Of a stretch of 64,000 nt of DNA, positions 1-7,496 are shown piece after piece; the stretch's first letter is position 1, and every line of letters starts with the position of its first letter. Origin of the DNA: Bacillota bacterium (GTDB lineage: Bacteria > Bacillota > Clostridia > Lachnospirales > Lachnospiraceae); contig JAEXNR010000052.1 in assembly GCA_023439505.1 (NCBI GenBank), positions 1-64,000 on the forward strand, read 5' to 3'. A model generated the notes under the pieces. It had not been told where the DNA came from. It did no database searches and was given only the letters and a program-made list of their open reading frames with translations. Made by a program: the position numbers and the translations under genes.

Positions 1-888
1 GCTGTAGCCGAGGGACATCCTCGATTGGAGAACGTTTCTGAATATGCACTACGTCAAATTCTCGATAATGCTAAAATTCGTCCTTTTAAAGTAACATATT
101 ACTGCGAAAAACGAGATCCAAACTTTGATACAAAAATGCACGATGTTCTTGTTGTTTATAAACAAGTTAATTTGCAATTTGATGAAGATGGAAAGTTAAA
201 ACCATTTGAGGGCACTCCGGTTCATACATTATCATATGATGAAAAGCCAGGAATACAAGTGATTGAATCATCAGCAGAAGATAGACCGCCTGTTTCGAAT
301 GGTGATAAAAACAGCTCTTACATGCGGGATTATGAATATATTCGTCATGGAACGCTCTCCCTTTTGGCTGCTATAGATCTTCTAAGTGGAGAGGCAATAC
401 CGTTAGTAAGTCCTACCCATAAAAGCTCTGACTTTATTAGTTTTTTGAAATTATTGGATAATAAATATCCTAATGGAGATAAGATACGCCTTATCCTTGA
501 TAATCATTCGGCCCATACATCAAGAGAAACGCAGGAATACTTAAATACAGTACCTGGGAGATTTGAATTTGTATTTACCCCGACACATGGCTCGTGGCTC
601 AACATGGTGGAAGGATTTTTTGGTAAACTTACAAAGCAAATGTTAAATAGCATCAGAAATTCAAATGTGGCTGAACTGGAAGAGCGTATTTACCAATATT
701 TCAAAGAAATAAATGAAGTTCCTGTTCCATATCATTGGTCATACAAACTTGATGATATAGATCTTGAAGGAGAAAATATCAATCAGATTGTATATGAAGT
801 TGTAAATCATAAAGCAGCAAGTGCTGATAGTAAGGGTAAACGTGCACCTGAATCAATAAAAAGAGGCAGAAAAAAGAAAGTTGAATAG
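1..888 (+). CDS. IS630-family transposase, 5' end outside window
   Basis: DDE transposase of the IS630/mariner group, which moves an insertion sequence by cut-and-paste into TA targets. The reading frame is open to base 1, so the N-terminal helix-turn-helix part lies outside the window; a TTG at 25 is an internal codon rather than a start. The visible part holds the catalytic triad: an Asp in the DEKPGIQ segment, an Asp in the LDNHSAHTS segment, and the Glu of HGSWLNMVEGFF about 35 residues later. A basic tail (RGRKKKVE) ends the protein. The next gene to the right is unrelated accessory DNA. No terminal inverted repeat could be paired because the left end is missing. Family sure; activity unknown. 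Confidence 0.9.
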   Translation, partial: AVAEGHPRLENVSEYALRQILDNAKIRPFKVTYYCEKRDPNFDTKMHDVLVVYKQVNLQFDEDGKLKPFEGTPVHTLSYDEKPGIQVIESSAEDRPPVSNGDKNSSYMRDYEYIRHGTLSLLAAIDLLSGEAIPLVSPTHKSSDFISFLKLLDNKYPNGDKIRLILDNHSAHTSRETQEYLNTVPGRFEFVFTPTHGSWLNMVEGFFGKLTKQMLNSIRNSNVAELEERIYQYFKEINEVPVPYHWSYKLDDIDLEGENINQIVYEVVNHKAASADSKGKRAPESIKRGRKKKVE

Positions 889-1316
889 CATTGTAAACAT
901 AAAGCTATTTAAAACAAGTTATACTAGTGTTTGCGTCATTCATAAAATGAGCCCTCCTGTAAAAGATAAATGTAAATGGTTACAAAAATCCATACAGGTG
1001 GAGCACGAATAAACTTGAAAAACAAACAAAAAGACTCTATACTCATACATGTGATTAAACCTTATAGAATGAGTTGCGCGGTCGCCAAACTATGCTATCA
1101 TCTGTGAGGTTTTTCCTTTTTAAGATGAGAATAGTGTAAAAGAAAAGCTGCGCCAATGCAATATGACACAGCAAAAACTGAGAAGGGCTATCACGCAGCA
1201 TGCGTGATTTGGTTCAAGAATTTATTGAATGATAATAAATCGTTCTTACGAGCATTAATAAAACACTTTTGGATATAATGTTTTATAAAATATAGAAAAA
1301 ATGTTATATTTTCATA

Positions 1317-1345
1317 TTGTAAATTAAGTGCTATTGGGCTATAAT
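1317..1345 (+). promoter_or_regulatory. Sigma-A type promoter
   Basis: TTGTAA at 1317-1322, a 17-base spacer and TATAAT at 1340-1345. It would make a leader of over 200 bases running through the second promoter and the terminator at 1556-1588 towards the gene at 1599. Confidence 0.5.
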
Positions 1346-1493
1346 AAAGATGCCAGAAGAAATATTTTGTTTCTTCTATACGGAGATAAGGAGCTTCTCC
1401 CGTTGTGCTAACAACGTTAAAACCCTGCACCCACGCTAGGTAAGGCTAACCACAGATGTTAGATAAGACTAGCAACAATAATGCTAATCAATT

Positions 1494-1590
1494 TAGCAAA
1501 ACCGTAAATCGGAGTTGGCGGGCAACTGAAAAATTAGTATAATACAGAAGATTGAAAGTGCCTAATTCATAAATTAGGCACTTTTTTTGA
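1494..1590 (+). repeat. Promoter-terminator cassette, copy A
   Basis: A stretch of about 95 bases that recurs in diverged form at 3107-3190. Common features in order are GCAAA(A)CCGT, a -35 (TTGGCG, 1515-1520), the conserved GGCGGGCA block, a 17-base spacer, a -10 (TATAAT, 1538-1543), then TTGAAAGTGCCT and a terminator hairpin. If the promoter is real it would make an RNA of only about 40 bases. In this copy the ribosome-binding site of the downstream gene begins right after the terminator T-run. Confidence 0.6.
1556..1588 (+). terminator. Rho-independent terminator / attenuator before the PBECR4-like gene
   Basis: A perfect 12-bp stem, AAGTGCCTAATT at 1556-1567 paired with AATTAGGCACTT at 1572-1583, a 4-base loop, and seven T residues. 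The start codon of the next gene is only 11 bases further on, so transcripts must read through this hairpin to express it. Confidence 0.8.
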
Positions 1591-1598
1591 GGGCACGT

Positions 1599-2282
1599 AT
1601 GGGAAGAGAAGTTCGTTTAAATGCTGAGGAAAGTTTTAATGATGAAAGATTATTAGTAGAATTAAAAAAATCAGCAGAAAGATATAATAGGTATGCAAAC
1701 AAAAAAGTACTCTTTATTTATAGAAAAGACATGAAACCCTCTTCTGAATATATGTGCTATGAAGTTCTTTTTGGAGAAGAAAATTTTATACATTTGGCTG
1801 GATTTCAAAGTGATAAGATTGATGCATCAACCTTTTTTACAAAGTGTTTATTAGGAACCTTAAGCCCTAAAGAATTAACTTTTAAAGAAAGCAGAAAAGC
1901 AGCCTCTTCTAAGCTCTCTATTTTGCCAGAACTTTTAGATTATCACTATGTAAAACTATACATGATAGGAAAAAAGAATTTGGAAACGTTAAAAAACAAG
2001 TTCGAAGTAGGATTAGGAAATTACCAAGGTATTATAGGCTTTGATAAAAGGAACCTTTATCCACCTGTACCCATACCTGTAACAGCAATGAAAAGACCTC
2101 TTCAAGACTATGTTTCTAATCCAATGAAAATTCTTGCTATCTTAATGAAGAACAAAACAGATATTAGCTATAACACAGTGGTTGCTTGTGTTACATCAGG
2201 TATAGAAGTTTCAGATTTGCCCAAATACATATCAGAAAAAATAGATGGTTCCTTATATCCTAAAATCGTAAAATCAAAATAA
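1599..2282 (+). CDS. Probable PBECR4-domain protein (phage/ICE-associated nuclease-like)
   Basis: A 227-residue protein starting at ATG 1599, five bases after a GAGGG ribosome-binding site; a TTG at 1587 lies inside the terminator T-run and is a less likely start. Residues about 65-100 (FIHLAGFQS...STFFTKCLLGTLSPKEL) and the later VPIPVTAMKRPLQDYVSNP segment resemble the PBECR4 domain, a barnase/EndoU/colicin-like fold found in phage and conjugative-element proteins. That assignment is by eye and could be wrong. There is no signal peptide or membrane segment. No antitoxin-like partner gene follows. The promoter-terminator cassette directly upstream suggests expression is controlled by antitermination. 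Position next to an attachment-like block fits cargo at the end of a mobile element. Confidence 0.55.
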   Translation: MGREVRLNAEESFNDERLLVELKKSAERYNRYANKKVLFIYRKDMKPSSEYMCYEVLFGEENFIHLAGFQSDKIDASTFFTKCLLGTLSPKELTFKESRKAASSKLSILPELLDYHYVKLYMIGKKNLETLKNKFEVGLGNYQGIIGFDKRNLYPPVPIPVTAMKRPLQDYVSNPMKILAILMKNKTDISYNTVVACVTSGIEVSDLPKYISEKIDGSLYPKIVKSK

Positions 2283-2323
2283 ATGAGAGGATGTAGTCAA
2301 TTGTTATAACTACCTCCTCTCAT
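2283..2323. terminator. Hairpin directly after the PBECR4-like gene
   Basis: ATGAGAGGATGTAGT at 2283-2297 pairs with ACTACCTCCTCTCAT at 2309-2323, 15 bp with one mismatch, starting at the base after the stop codon. There is no T-run, so it is a transcript-end or stability hairpin rather than a proven terminator. Confidence 0.5.
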
Positions 2324-2362
2324 AGTCTGAAAGAGCTCTATTTACTCCTTTCCCGATGACAA

Positions 2363-2384
2363 ACTGTTAAACTACTGTTAAACT
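2363..2384. repeat. Two perfect tandem 11-bp repeats (ACTGTTAAACT)
   Basis: ACTGTTAAACT occurs at 2363-2373 and again at 2374-2384 without a gap. Short tandem repeats of this kind next to a tRNA-like segment resemble arm-type integrase binding sites at the ends of integrated phages or conjugative elements. Function is inferred only from this arrangement. Confidence 0.5.
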
Positions 2385-2415
2385 TTCATTTCTAACCTCA
2401 GCAACCCGCATAAAC

Positions 2416-2463
2416 AGGGGCTTCCATGAACTGTGTTAAGTTCAAGTCCCCTCAACTGCATCC
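2416..2463 (+). other. Long interrupted hairpin with tRNA-3'-end-like sequence (possible att core)
   Basis: AGGGG/CCCCT (2416-2420 with 2448-2452), CTT/AAG and GAACT/AGTTC (2428-2432 with 2439-2443) stack into one interrupted stem. The bases GTTAAGTTCAAGTCCCCTC resemble the T-loop side of a tRNA, followed by a 7-base acceptor-like strand CAACTGC. A complete cloverleaf cannot be drawn, so this is not a functional tRNA. It may be an integration scar carrying the 3' end of a tRNA. Confidence 0.35.
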
Positions 2464-2470
2464 TTATAAA

Positions 2471-2516
2471 TGAAGAGCTCCAGGGTTTTTCTCAAACTCC
2501 GGAGCCCTTCATTTTT
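2471..2516 (+). terminator. Rho-independent terminator
   Basis: TGAAG(a)GCTCC at 2471-2481 pairs with GGAGC(cc)TTCA at 2501-2511, extended inward by GGGTTT/AAACTCC, and is followed by TTTTT (2512-2516). A terminator directly behind the tRNA-like block fits the usual arrangement downstream of an attachment site. Confidence 0.75.
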
Positions 2517-2628
2517 GTGTTTGGAATGCAACGGGAAAGGAACCTGCTTGCCATTTCGAGAAATAAAAACAATTAATAAGCTGTTTCATTTTGAGTCGGC
2601 TTAAACTATTTTGTAAAAATGTTTGAGG

Positions 2629-2657
2629 TTGAGATATCACTTATGAGCTGTTAAAAT
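2629..2657 (+). promoter_or_regulatory. Promoter of the leader-peptide unit
   Basis: TTGAGA at 2629-2634, a 17-base spacer, and TAAAAT at 2652-2657. It precedes a small leader ORF and the DUF1062 fragment. Confidence 0.6.
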
Positions 2658-2692
2658 GATACAAAATTATAAGTCAAGAAAGGGAGCATACC

Positions 2693-2719
2693 ATGACCAC
2701 TCCAGTATATTTTGCATAG
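2693..2719 (+). CDS. Eight-residue leader peptide MTTPVYFA
   Basis: ATG at 2693 is preceded by AGGGAG (2681-2686), encodes MTTPVYFA and stops at TAG 2717-2719. The stop overlaps the first base of a 15-bp inverted repeat. The bases TTTTGCAT at the end of this ORF are complementary to ATGCAAAA at 2789-2796, which covers the start of the next gene. Promoter, tiny ORF with its own ribosome-binding site, and mutually exclusive hairpins is the classic plan of translational attenuators found before ribosome-targeting antibiotic-resistance genes. Here the downstream gene is not such a gene. No homology was tested. Confidence 0.5.
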   Translation: MTTPVYFA

Positions 2720-2764
2720 CGAAGGCTATTGCAAATAAAAAGTTAATCCTGTAATAGCCTTTGC
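2719..2764 (+). promoter_or_regulatory. 15-bp inverted repeat of the attenuator
   Basis: GCGAAGGCTATTGCA at 2719-2733 pairs with TGTAATAGCCTTTGC at 2750-2764 (two G-U pairs, 16-base loop). No T-run follows, so it would act on translation or on folding rather than as a terminator. Confidence 0.6.
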
Positions 2765-2795
2765 AAGTCCAAAGTCAACTAAGCGGAGATGCAAA

Positions 2796-3026
2796 ATGAG
2801 CTATTTAAGAAAATATGAATATATAATTATACCTGATGAATCTTACACAATCATACGTCATTGTCCTAACTGTGGTATCAAATCATCTTATATCAACAGT
2901 ACTAATTTTCGTGTTAATGCAAATGGTAATCGAATTGATGTTTGGCTGATTTACCAATGTAAAAAATGCAAGCATACTTATAATCTTTCCATAATCGAAA
3001 GAATGATCCGGTACTATTACTTTTAA
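2796..3026 (+). pseudogene. DUF1062 protein, N-terminal zinc-ribbon fragment
   Basis: A 76-residue protein from ATG 2796 with a GCGGAG ribosome-binding site. It carries two zinc-ribbon knuckles, CPNCG (residues about 24-28) and CKKC (about 55-58), and the segment FRVNANGNRIDVWLIYQC that is typical of the N-terminus of DUF1062 proteins. Members of that family are usually well over twice this length, and the frame stops shortly after the zinc ribbon at RMIRYYYF. So it is either a truncated gene or a stand-alone zinc ribbon. The function of DUF1062 is not known. The start codon is sequestered by the leader region described upstream. Confidence 0.6.
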
Positions 3027-3106
3027 TGATTGCACCGGACAGAACCTGGAAATATTTATAAAAGAAAACATCTGCAATGAATCCTCCATTTAAAGGTTAA
3101 TCATTT

Positions 3107-3190
3107 TGCAAACCGTGATACAGAGCTGGCGGGCAGCTTAGAGATTCGTATAGTACCCAAGCTTGAAAGTGCCTGATTCAGGCACTTTTT
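3107..3190 (+). repeat. Promoter-terminator cassette, copy B
   Basis: Diverged second copy of the 1494-1590 element: GCAAACCGT, CTGGCG (3126-3131), GGCGGGCA, a 17-base spacer, TATAGT (3149-3154), then TTGAAAGTGCCT and a hairpin with AAGTGCCT (3167-3174) against AGGCACTT (3180-3187) plus a T-run. Unlike copy A, no gene follows on the plus strand; the next gene lies convergent on the minus strand. Confidence 0.6.
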
Positions 3191-3286
3191 TGTGAAACAG
3201 ATAGACACTTTTGGTATGAATAGCATTGAAAATTTGAGGGGCTTTCATCCATTCCTGGTTCGCCGGATCTGGTATATTCCACTGCA

Positions 3287-4948
3287 TCATGAAACCTCAT
3301 TTAATAGTCCGTGACTCATTTCAAAGGTACGATCTGCGATACGCAGCGTGGATTCTCTATGCGACACCAGTACTACGCTCCTTTGGTTGCCGGCACGTAT
3401 CAATGATTTCAAGATAACGGCTTCGTTCAGGCTGTCAAGGTTGCTTGTCGGTTCATCCAGAAGAAGCAATGGCGCGCCGTGCAGAAAAGCGCGGGCAAGA
3501 CCAATACGCTGGCGCTGACCTGCTGAGAGCCCGTCACCAAGTTCACCCAGACGGGTATCATACCCCTTCGGAAGCAGAGATATAAACCGGTGAATTCCGG
3601 CGGCCTGCGACGCCTGATACACCTCGTTCATCCCGGCTTCCGGCTTCGATAACCGGATGTTCTCCAGCAATGTCCCCTCAAATAAAAAGGTGTCCTGCGT
3701 AACATATCCCTCCATATCACGCAGGCATTGCGTGTTGATACGGCGGATATCCTCCCCTGACAGCAGGATGCGTCCCTGCTGCACATTCCAAAATCGCATA
3801 AGGAGCTTTAAAAGCGTTGTTTTTCCCGACCCGCTTTCACCATATATTGCGGTTATGCCGGTTTGTGGGATATTCAGGTTTACGTTATGCAATATGTGTT
3901 CAGATTCGTAGGAGAAACTGACATCCTCGCAGACTGCGTCCCTGTATGGTGTCGTAACCCCATTCTCCACCACCAGCGTTTCGGGCTTTTCATCCAGAAG
4001 TGCCAGCACCCGTTCTCCGGCGTTCACGGTGTGGGTCAGATCGTTTGACAGACTCGAAAGCGCAACCACAGGTCCAAAAGAACTCATCATTGACACCGTG
4101 GCAATGAGTACCTGTGAAAATTCCATCTCTTTGTTATGCAAAAGCAGTATACCAACGAAGAGAACTGCACCGTAAGAAAACAAAACAGCTGCATCCGTCA
4201 CTGCACTTGATCTACCCTCAAGGTGCTTCAGCTTTATCTGATGACGATCCATATTCTCCGAGAAGACATTCATCGCGGCCTGTCTATCTGCTCCACGTCC
4301 AAAACGGAGCGTTTCGGTGAGACCATAGAGACTCTCTAGCAAGTAGCTGTTTGCCTGCTCATATTGAACCTTATAGTTCATTCCGGCTTCTTTTCTTACT
4401 CCCATATTCAGGGCCGGAATAATGATGCCAACACAGACATAGCCCAGAACTGCGATTATTCCCAGCAAAATATGCTGAGTTCCAATGTAGAGCGACATGA
4501 TGACAGAGACAATAATGGCAATCATGGCAGGTGCCAGCGTATGCGCATAGAAAACCTCAAGCAGCTCAATATCGTTTGTAACAGCAGAGATCAGCTCACC
4601 CTGATTGCGCTGTTCAAGCTTTGCCGGTGCAAGTGTCCTAAGCTGTGAAAACACCTTATCCCGCAAAACAGACAGCAGCTTAAATGCCATATAGTGCCCG
4701 CTTAATTGTTCGAAATACCGCAGCAGGCCTCGTGCAGCAGCACATACGCATACCGCTTTGAGCATTGAAGAAACAGAACTCGCCACTCCCCCCTCCACTT
4801 CTGAAAGGGCATGCGCGCCAAATATCATGATAAAGGACGCACATAGATAACCCAAAACACCGAGAACCACTGCCAACAGAAGAACCGGTATAAGCCTGCC
4901 AATCAGTGCAGTCAGGCGCACCATCACAGAGAAACGGTTTTTAATCAT
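3287..4948 (-). CDS. CydC-like ABC transporter, fused permease/ATPase, second subunit
   Basis: A 553-residue half-transporter with an N-terminal six-helix type IV exporter domain (residues about 1-310) and a C-terminal ATPase. The ATPase has Walker A GESGSGKT, signature LSAGQRQR and Walker B LLLLDEPTSNLD. It starts eight bases inside the end of the upstream partner, so the two are translated together and very likely form a heterodimer. CydDC proteins export thiols or handle haem in the envelope, while close relatives are simply unassigned exporters, so substrate is open. The start ATG has GGAGG nine bases upstream. Confidence 0.85.
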   Translation of the reverse strand: MIKNRFSVMVRLTALIGRLIPVLLLAVVLGVLGYLCASFIMIFGAHALSEVEGGVASSVSSMLKAVCVCAAARGLLRYFEQLSGHYMAFKLLSVLRDKVFSQLRTLAPAKLEQRNQGELISAVTNDIELLEVFYAHTLAPAMIAIIVSVIMSLYIGTQHILLGIIAVLGYVCVGIIIPALNMGVRKEAGMNYKVQYEQANSYLLESLYGLTETLRFGRGADRQAAMNVFSENMDRHQIKLKHLEGRSSAVTDAAVLFSYGAVLFVGILLLHNKEMEFSQVLIATVSMMSSFGPVVALSSLSNDLTHTVNAGERVLALLDEKPETLVVENGVTTPYRDAVCEDVSFSYESEHILHNVNLNIPQTGITAIYGESGSGKTTLLKLLMRFWNVQQGRILLSGEDIRRINTQCLRDMEGYVTQDTFLFEGTLLENIRLSKPEAGMNEVYQASQAAGIHRFISLLPKGYDTRLGELGDGLSAGQRQRIGLARAFLHGAPLLLLDEPTSNLDSLNEAVILKSLIRAGNQRSVVLVSHRESTLRIADRTFEMSHGLLNEVS

Positions 4949-7055
4949 AACAAACCTCCTTGCTACTCCCCGTCAAACGCTCAATATCATTTTGGGTATC
5001 ACACAGCCCGGCGTAGTAAGCGTTACGCCGATACAACTCGACGTGGGTTCCATAATCCATGACATTACCATCTTTTAAGACAAGGATGCCCTGCGCGCAT
5101 TCGGCCAGCTTCATCCTGTGCGTGATCAGTATCACTGTTTTGTGCCCAGCCATACCTTTCAATGTTTCTGTTAATCGAGCTTCATTCTCCGGGTCAATCC
5201 CCGAGGTCACTTCATCGAATATGTAAATATCGGCATCATGCAACAGTGCACGAGCTGTGGCAAGGCGCTGACGCTGTCCGCCGGAGAGATTTGCACCACG
5301 TTCGGAAATAACCATATTCAGCCCTCCTCCATCTGTAACGAAGTCATAAAGACCGACTTTCCTGAGCGCCTCCAACATCGCCTCATCAGTAGCTGTAAGA
5401 CATCCAAAACGCAGATTTTCACCTACCGTACCCTTGAATATGTAAGCGTTATGTTCTGTCATTGAAATATGACGGACAATGCTTTTTTCTTCCGCCTCCA
5501 TAAGTTCCGTAGTACCGATTTTGACCGACCCGGCATAATCACGAAGTTCACCTGAGAGTATTTTGGCCAATGTCGACTTTCCACAACCCGATTCTCCGAC
5601 GACCGCGCTAAAGCTGCCAAACGGGATGTGCAGGTTCAGTGCATGCAGTGCCGGGCGTTCCTCTCCGTATGCATAGGAGCAGTCAGACAGCGTTACATCA
5701 AGACCATCGATCTCCTTACTTCCCGACGCCGGCTCAGACGAATCCAAGAGTGAAAATATCTGCTCCGCCGCGGCGATGCCGCTCATAGAGGAATGAAAAA
5801 AAGAGCCGAGCGCACGCAGCGGCAGAAAGAACTCAGAGGTAAGCAGAAGAACGAACACACAGGCACCCAAAGATATTGTCCCTGACGCCATTTCCGATAC
5901 GGCCAGACCAATTCCCAGTGCCGTGCCACCGTAGGCGATAAAATCCATGAATGCAGCCGAGCTAAGCTGCATACGCAGAACACGCATGGTTGTTTTGCGA
6001 AATCCTTCGGCGGTATTGTTCATCTCCTCATGACGCTTTTCATCGGCATTATAAATCTTCAAAGTTGTGAGACCCTGAAGGCTCTCCAGAAAGCTCTTTC
6101 CCAGATCGGTATATTCTCCCCAGTGCTTTTTCATCATTCTTCCCGCGACTTTACGTATCAGCAGGAGTAAGAGGGGAATCAGCGGTACGCACGCCAATAG
6201 AGCGAGTGCGATTTTAAGATCAATAAAAGCAAAAACAATAAACAGCGTCACCGGCGCCAGGATACTATAGAAAAGTTGTGGCAGATAACCGCTGATATAA
6301 ACCTGCAGCTTTTCGATACCTTCCACCGACATCTGTACAACAGCGGCAGTTGACACACTTCTTCTGTAGCTAAGCCCCAAGCTTAAAAGCTTACCAAAGA
6401 TCTCTCCCCTCAGGGTTTTTTTTGCGCTTTCTGCTACCCGCTGTGAAGTCTCTGTGCTCTTGCGTATACAGTAAAAGCGGATCAGCAGGGCTAACAGAGA
6501 AATGGATATGGGAGCAGCAAGGCCACTGCCCAGGCTGCCTTTAAAGCCTTTTTGAAGCAAGTCTGCAATGCTCCATATAATCGCTATATTACATAACAGC
6601 GCGAGCCACCGATAAAAAACGGTAAGTGCCAGAAGCCTCCACGCACCGCCGATCATTTGCAAAAGACGGTTCTGAACAGATGCAGGTTTGCCGGAGGGAA
6701 TTGTTTTCAGCCTCACGAGAAAGTAATAGTAATGTCCCAGCAAAACGACACCCATGGCAATCCTTGCGTGAAGGCTCCCGGTCACCAGACAGCCGATCAG
6801 AATAAGCAGGGATACCATCAGGAGGATTCTGGCCTTTGATGCGGCGGTCATGGCGCGGCTTTTAACGTAATCGCCAAGATATCGCCGATACAACTTCGTC
6901 CCGGTAAACCAGGTATAAAACCGCGTCGACCCCCGCGCCAGGCAAAACGCCGCCGCAAGTAAAAACGGTGTCGTAGGCAAAAACGGCAATGCAACGCCCA
7001 GCGCGCCTAACGCAATAAACAGAAAACCTAACACAATAAATAAGGGCTTCTTCAT
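4941..7055 (-). CDS. DUF454 domain fused to a CydD-like ABC transporter subunit
   Basis: A 704-residue protein. ATG at 7055 is chosen because GGAGG lies directly upstream; the open frame continues 35 residues further without a good site. Residues 1 to about 120 match the YbaN/DUF454 inner-membrane family (GxxxLPxLPTTPFLLxAxFCxARGS). This is followed by an exporter transmembrane domain from about 150 to 460 and an ATPase with GESGCGKS, LSGGQRQR and the Walker B motif IFDEVTSGID. DUF454 normally stands alone. The fusion to an exporter half suggests a shared substrate or assembly role. It is first in a two-gene operon with the CydC-like subunit. A 19-bp inverted repeat lies about 150 bases upstream. 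Confidence 0.85.
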   Translation of the reverse strand: MKKPLFIVLGFLFIALGALGVALPFLPTTPFLLAAAFCLARGSTRFYTWFTGTKLYRRYLGDYVKSRAMTAASKARILLMVSLLILIGCLVTGSLHARIAMGVVLLGHYYYFLVRLKTIPSGKPASVQNRLLQMIGGAWRLLALTVFYRWLALLCNIAIIWSIADLLQKGFKGSLGSGLAAPISISLLALLIRFYCIRKSTETSQRVAESAKKTLRGEIFGKLLSLGLSYRRSVSTAAVVQMSVEGIEKLQVYISGYLPQLFYSILAPVTLFIVFAFIDLKIALALLACVPLIPLLLLLIRKVAGRMMKKHWGEYTDLGKSFLESLQGLTTLKIYNADEKRHEEMNNTAEGFRKTTMRVLRMQLSSAAFMDFIAYGGTALGIGLAVSEMASGTISLGACVFVLLLTSEFFLPLRALGSFFHSSMSGIAAAEQIFSLLDSSEPASGSKEIDGLDVTLSDCSYAYGEERPALHALNLHIPFGSFSAVVGESGCGKSTLAKILSGELRDYAGSVKIGTTELMEAEEKSIVRHISMTEHNAYIFKGTVGENLRFGCLTATDEAMLEALRKVGLYDFVTDGGGLNMVISERGANLSGGQRQRLATARALLHDADIYIFDEVTSGIDPENEARLTETLKGMAGHKTVILITHRMKLAECAQGILVLKDGNVMDYGTHVELYRRNAYYAGLCDTQNDIERLTGSSKEVCYD

Positions 7056-7200
7056 AATTCCTCCAAAATGATAACATAGTAAATTCAACAAACGCATCAC
7101 CATAAAAATCACCCGGCAAATTAAATATGTGCCGGATTTCAGAAAATTTGAACGAACCAACTCGCAAAAGCATTCAATCCCGCCTACAAAATCTTTGGAT

Positions 7201-7244
7201 TTATGATTGGTTTAGTTAGCTTCAACTAACTAAACCAATCATAA
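7201..7244. promoter_or_regulatory. Perfect 19-bp inverted repeat, probable operator
   Basis: Bases 7201-7219 are the exact complement of 7226-7244 around a 6-base spacer. The core TTAGTTAG-N6-CTAACTAA looks like operators of the DtxR or MarR type. It lies upstream of the DUF454-ABC operon and has no T-run on the minus strand, so an operator is more likely than a terminator. No regulator gene of either family is next to it. Confidence 0.6.
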
Positions 7245-7421
7245 CATAGAGTTAATCAGATCGTCAATCCGGGAATACACTTTTATCCTTTTGACTCCGG
7301 AATTATTTATCTGCATATTACTCATTTTAAATCATTAAAATAACTTCTCATAAATATGGCAGGCTTCCTATTCATAACCGTCCCTCCTGTTATTTAATTT
7401 GATCAAGAATTGAATTCCCCC

Positions 7422-7479
7422 TTGACAGGCCCAGACTATTGTGATAGTCTAAATGCATAGCAGACTATCGTAATAGTCC
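7422..7479 (+). promoter_or_regulatory. BlaI-type promoter with two operator dyads
   Basis: TTGACA at 7422-7427 is followed by two near-identical dyads, AGACTATTGTGATAGTCT (7433-7450) and AGACTATCGTAATAGTC (7462-7478). They match the BlaI/MecI operator style with GACTAT and ATAGTC half-sites. The first overlaps the expected -10 region and the second the transcript start, so the pair should be autorepressed. Confidence 0.8.
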
Positions 7480-7496
7480 AAAGGAGAGTGAATGAT

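Larger units (their letters stand above)
889..1598. other. Intergenic accessory DNA with promoters and a possible HTH remnant
   Basis: About 700 bases with no convincing gene. Around 1140-1208 the plus strand reads KLRQCNMTQQKLRRAIT before a stop, which resembles part of an XRE-type helix-turn-helix protein and may be a decayed regulator. A good promoter (1317-1345) is followed by short hairpins at about 1355-1377 and 1402-1416, then by a second promoter and a strong terminator just before the next gene. The 79-residue open frame on the minus strand over 1191-1430 has no recognisable domain. Confidence 0.4.
7056..7496. other. Divergent regulatory region
   Basis: This stretch separates the ABC operon (minus strand) from the BlaI/BlaR1 pair (plus strand). 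It holds the 19-bp inverted repeat at 7201-7244 and the BlaI-type operator pair at 7433-7479. No gene is seen in between. Confidence 0.6.

Noticed and set aside
1191..1430. 79-residue open frame on the minus strand
   Set aside because: Composition is dominated by Phe/Tyr/Asn from AT-rich DNA, there is no domain or convincing ribosome-binding site, and it overlaps a promoter and hairpins on the other strand.
2409..2463. A functional tRNA gene
   Set aside because: Only a T-loop-like and an acceptor-like strand are seen. No matching acceptor 5' strand, D-arm or anticodon arm can be drawn, so at most it is an integration scar.
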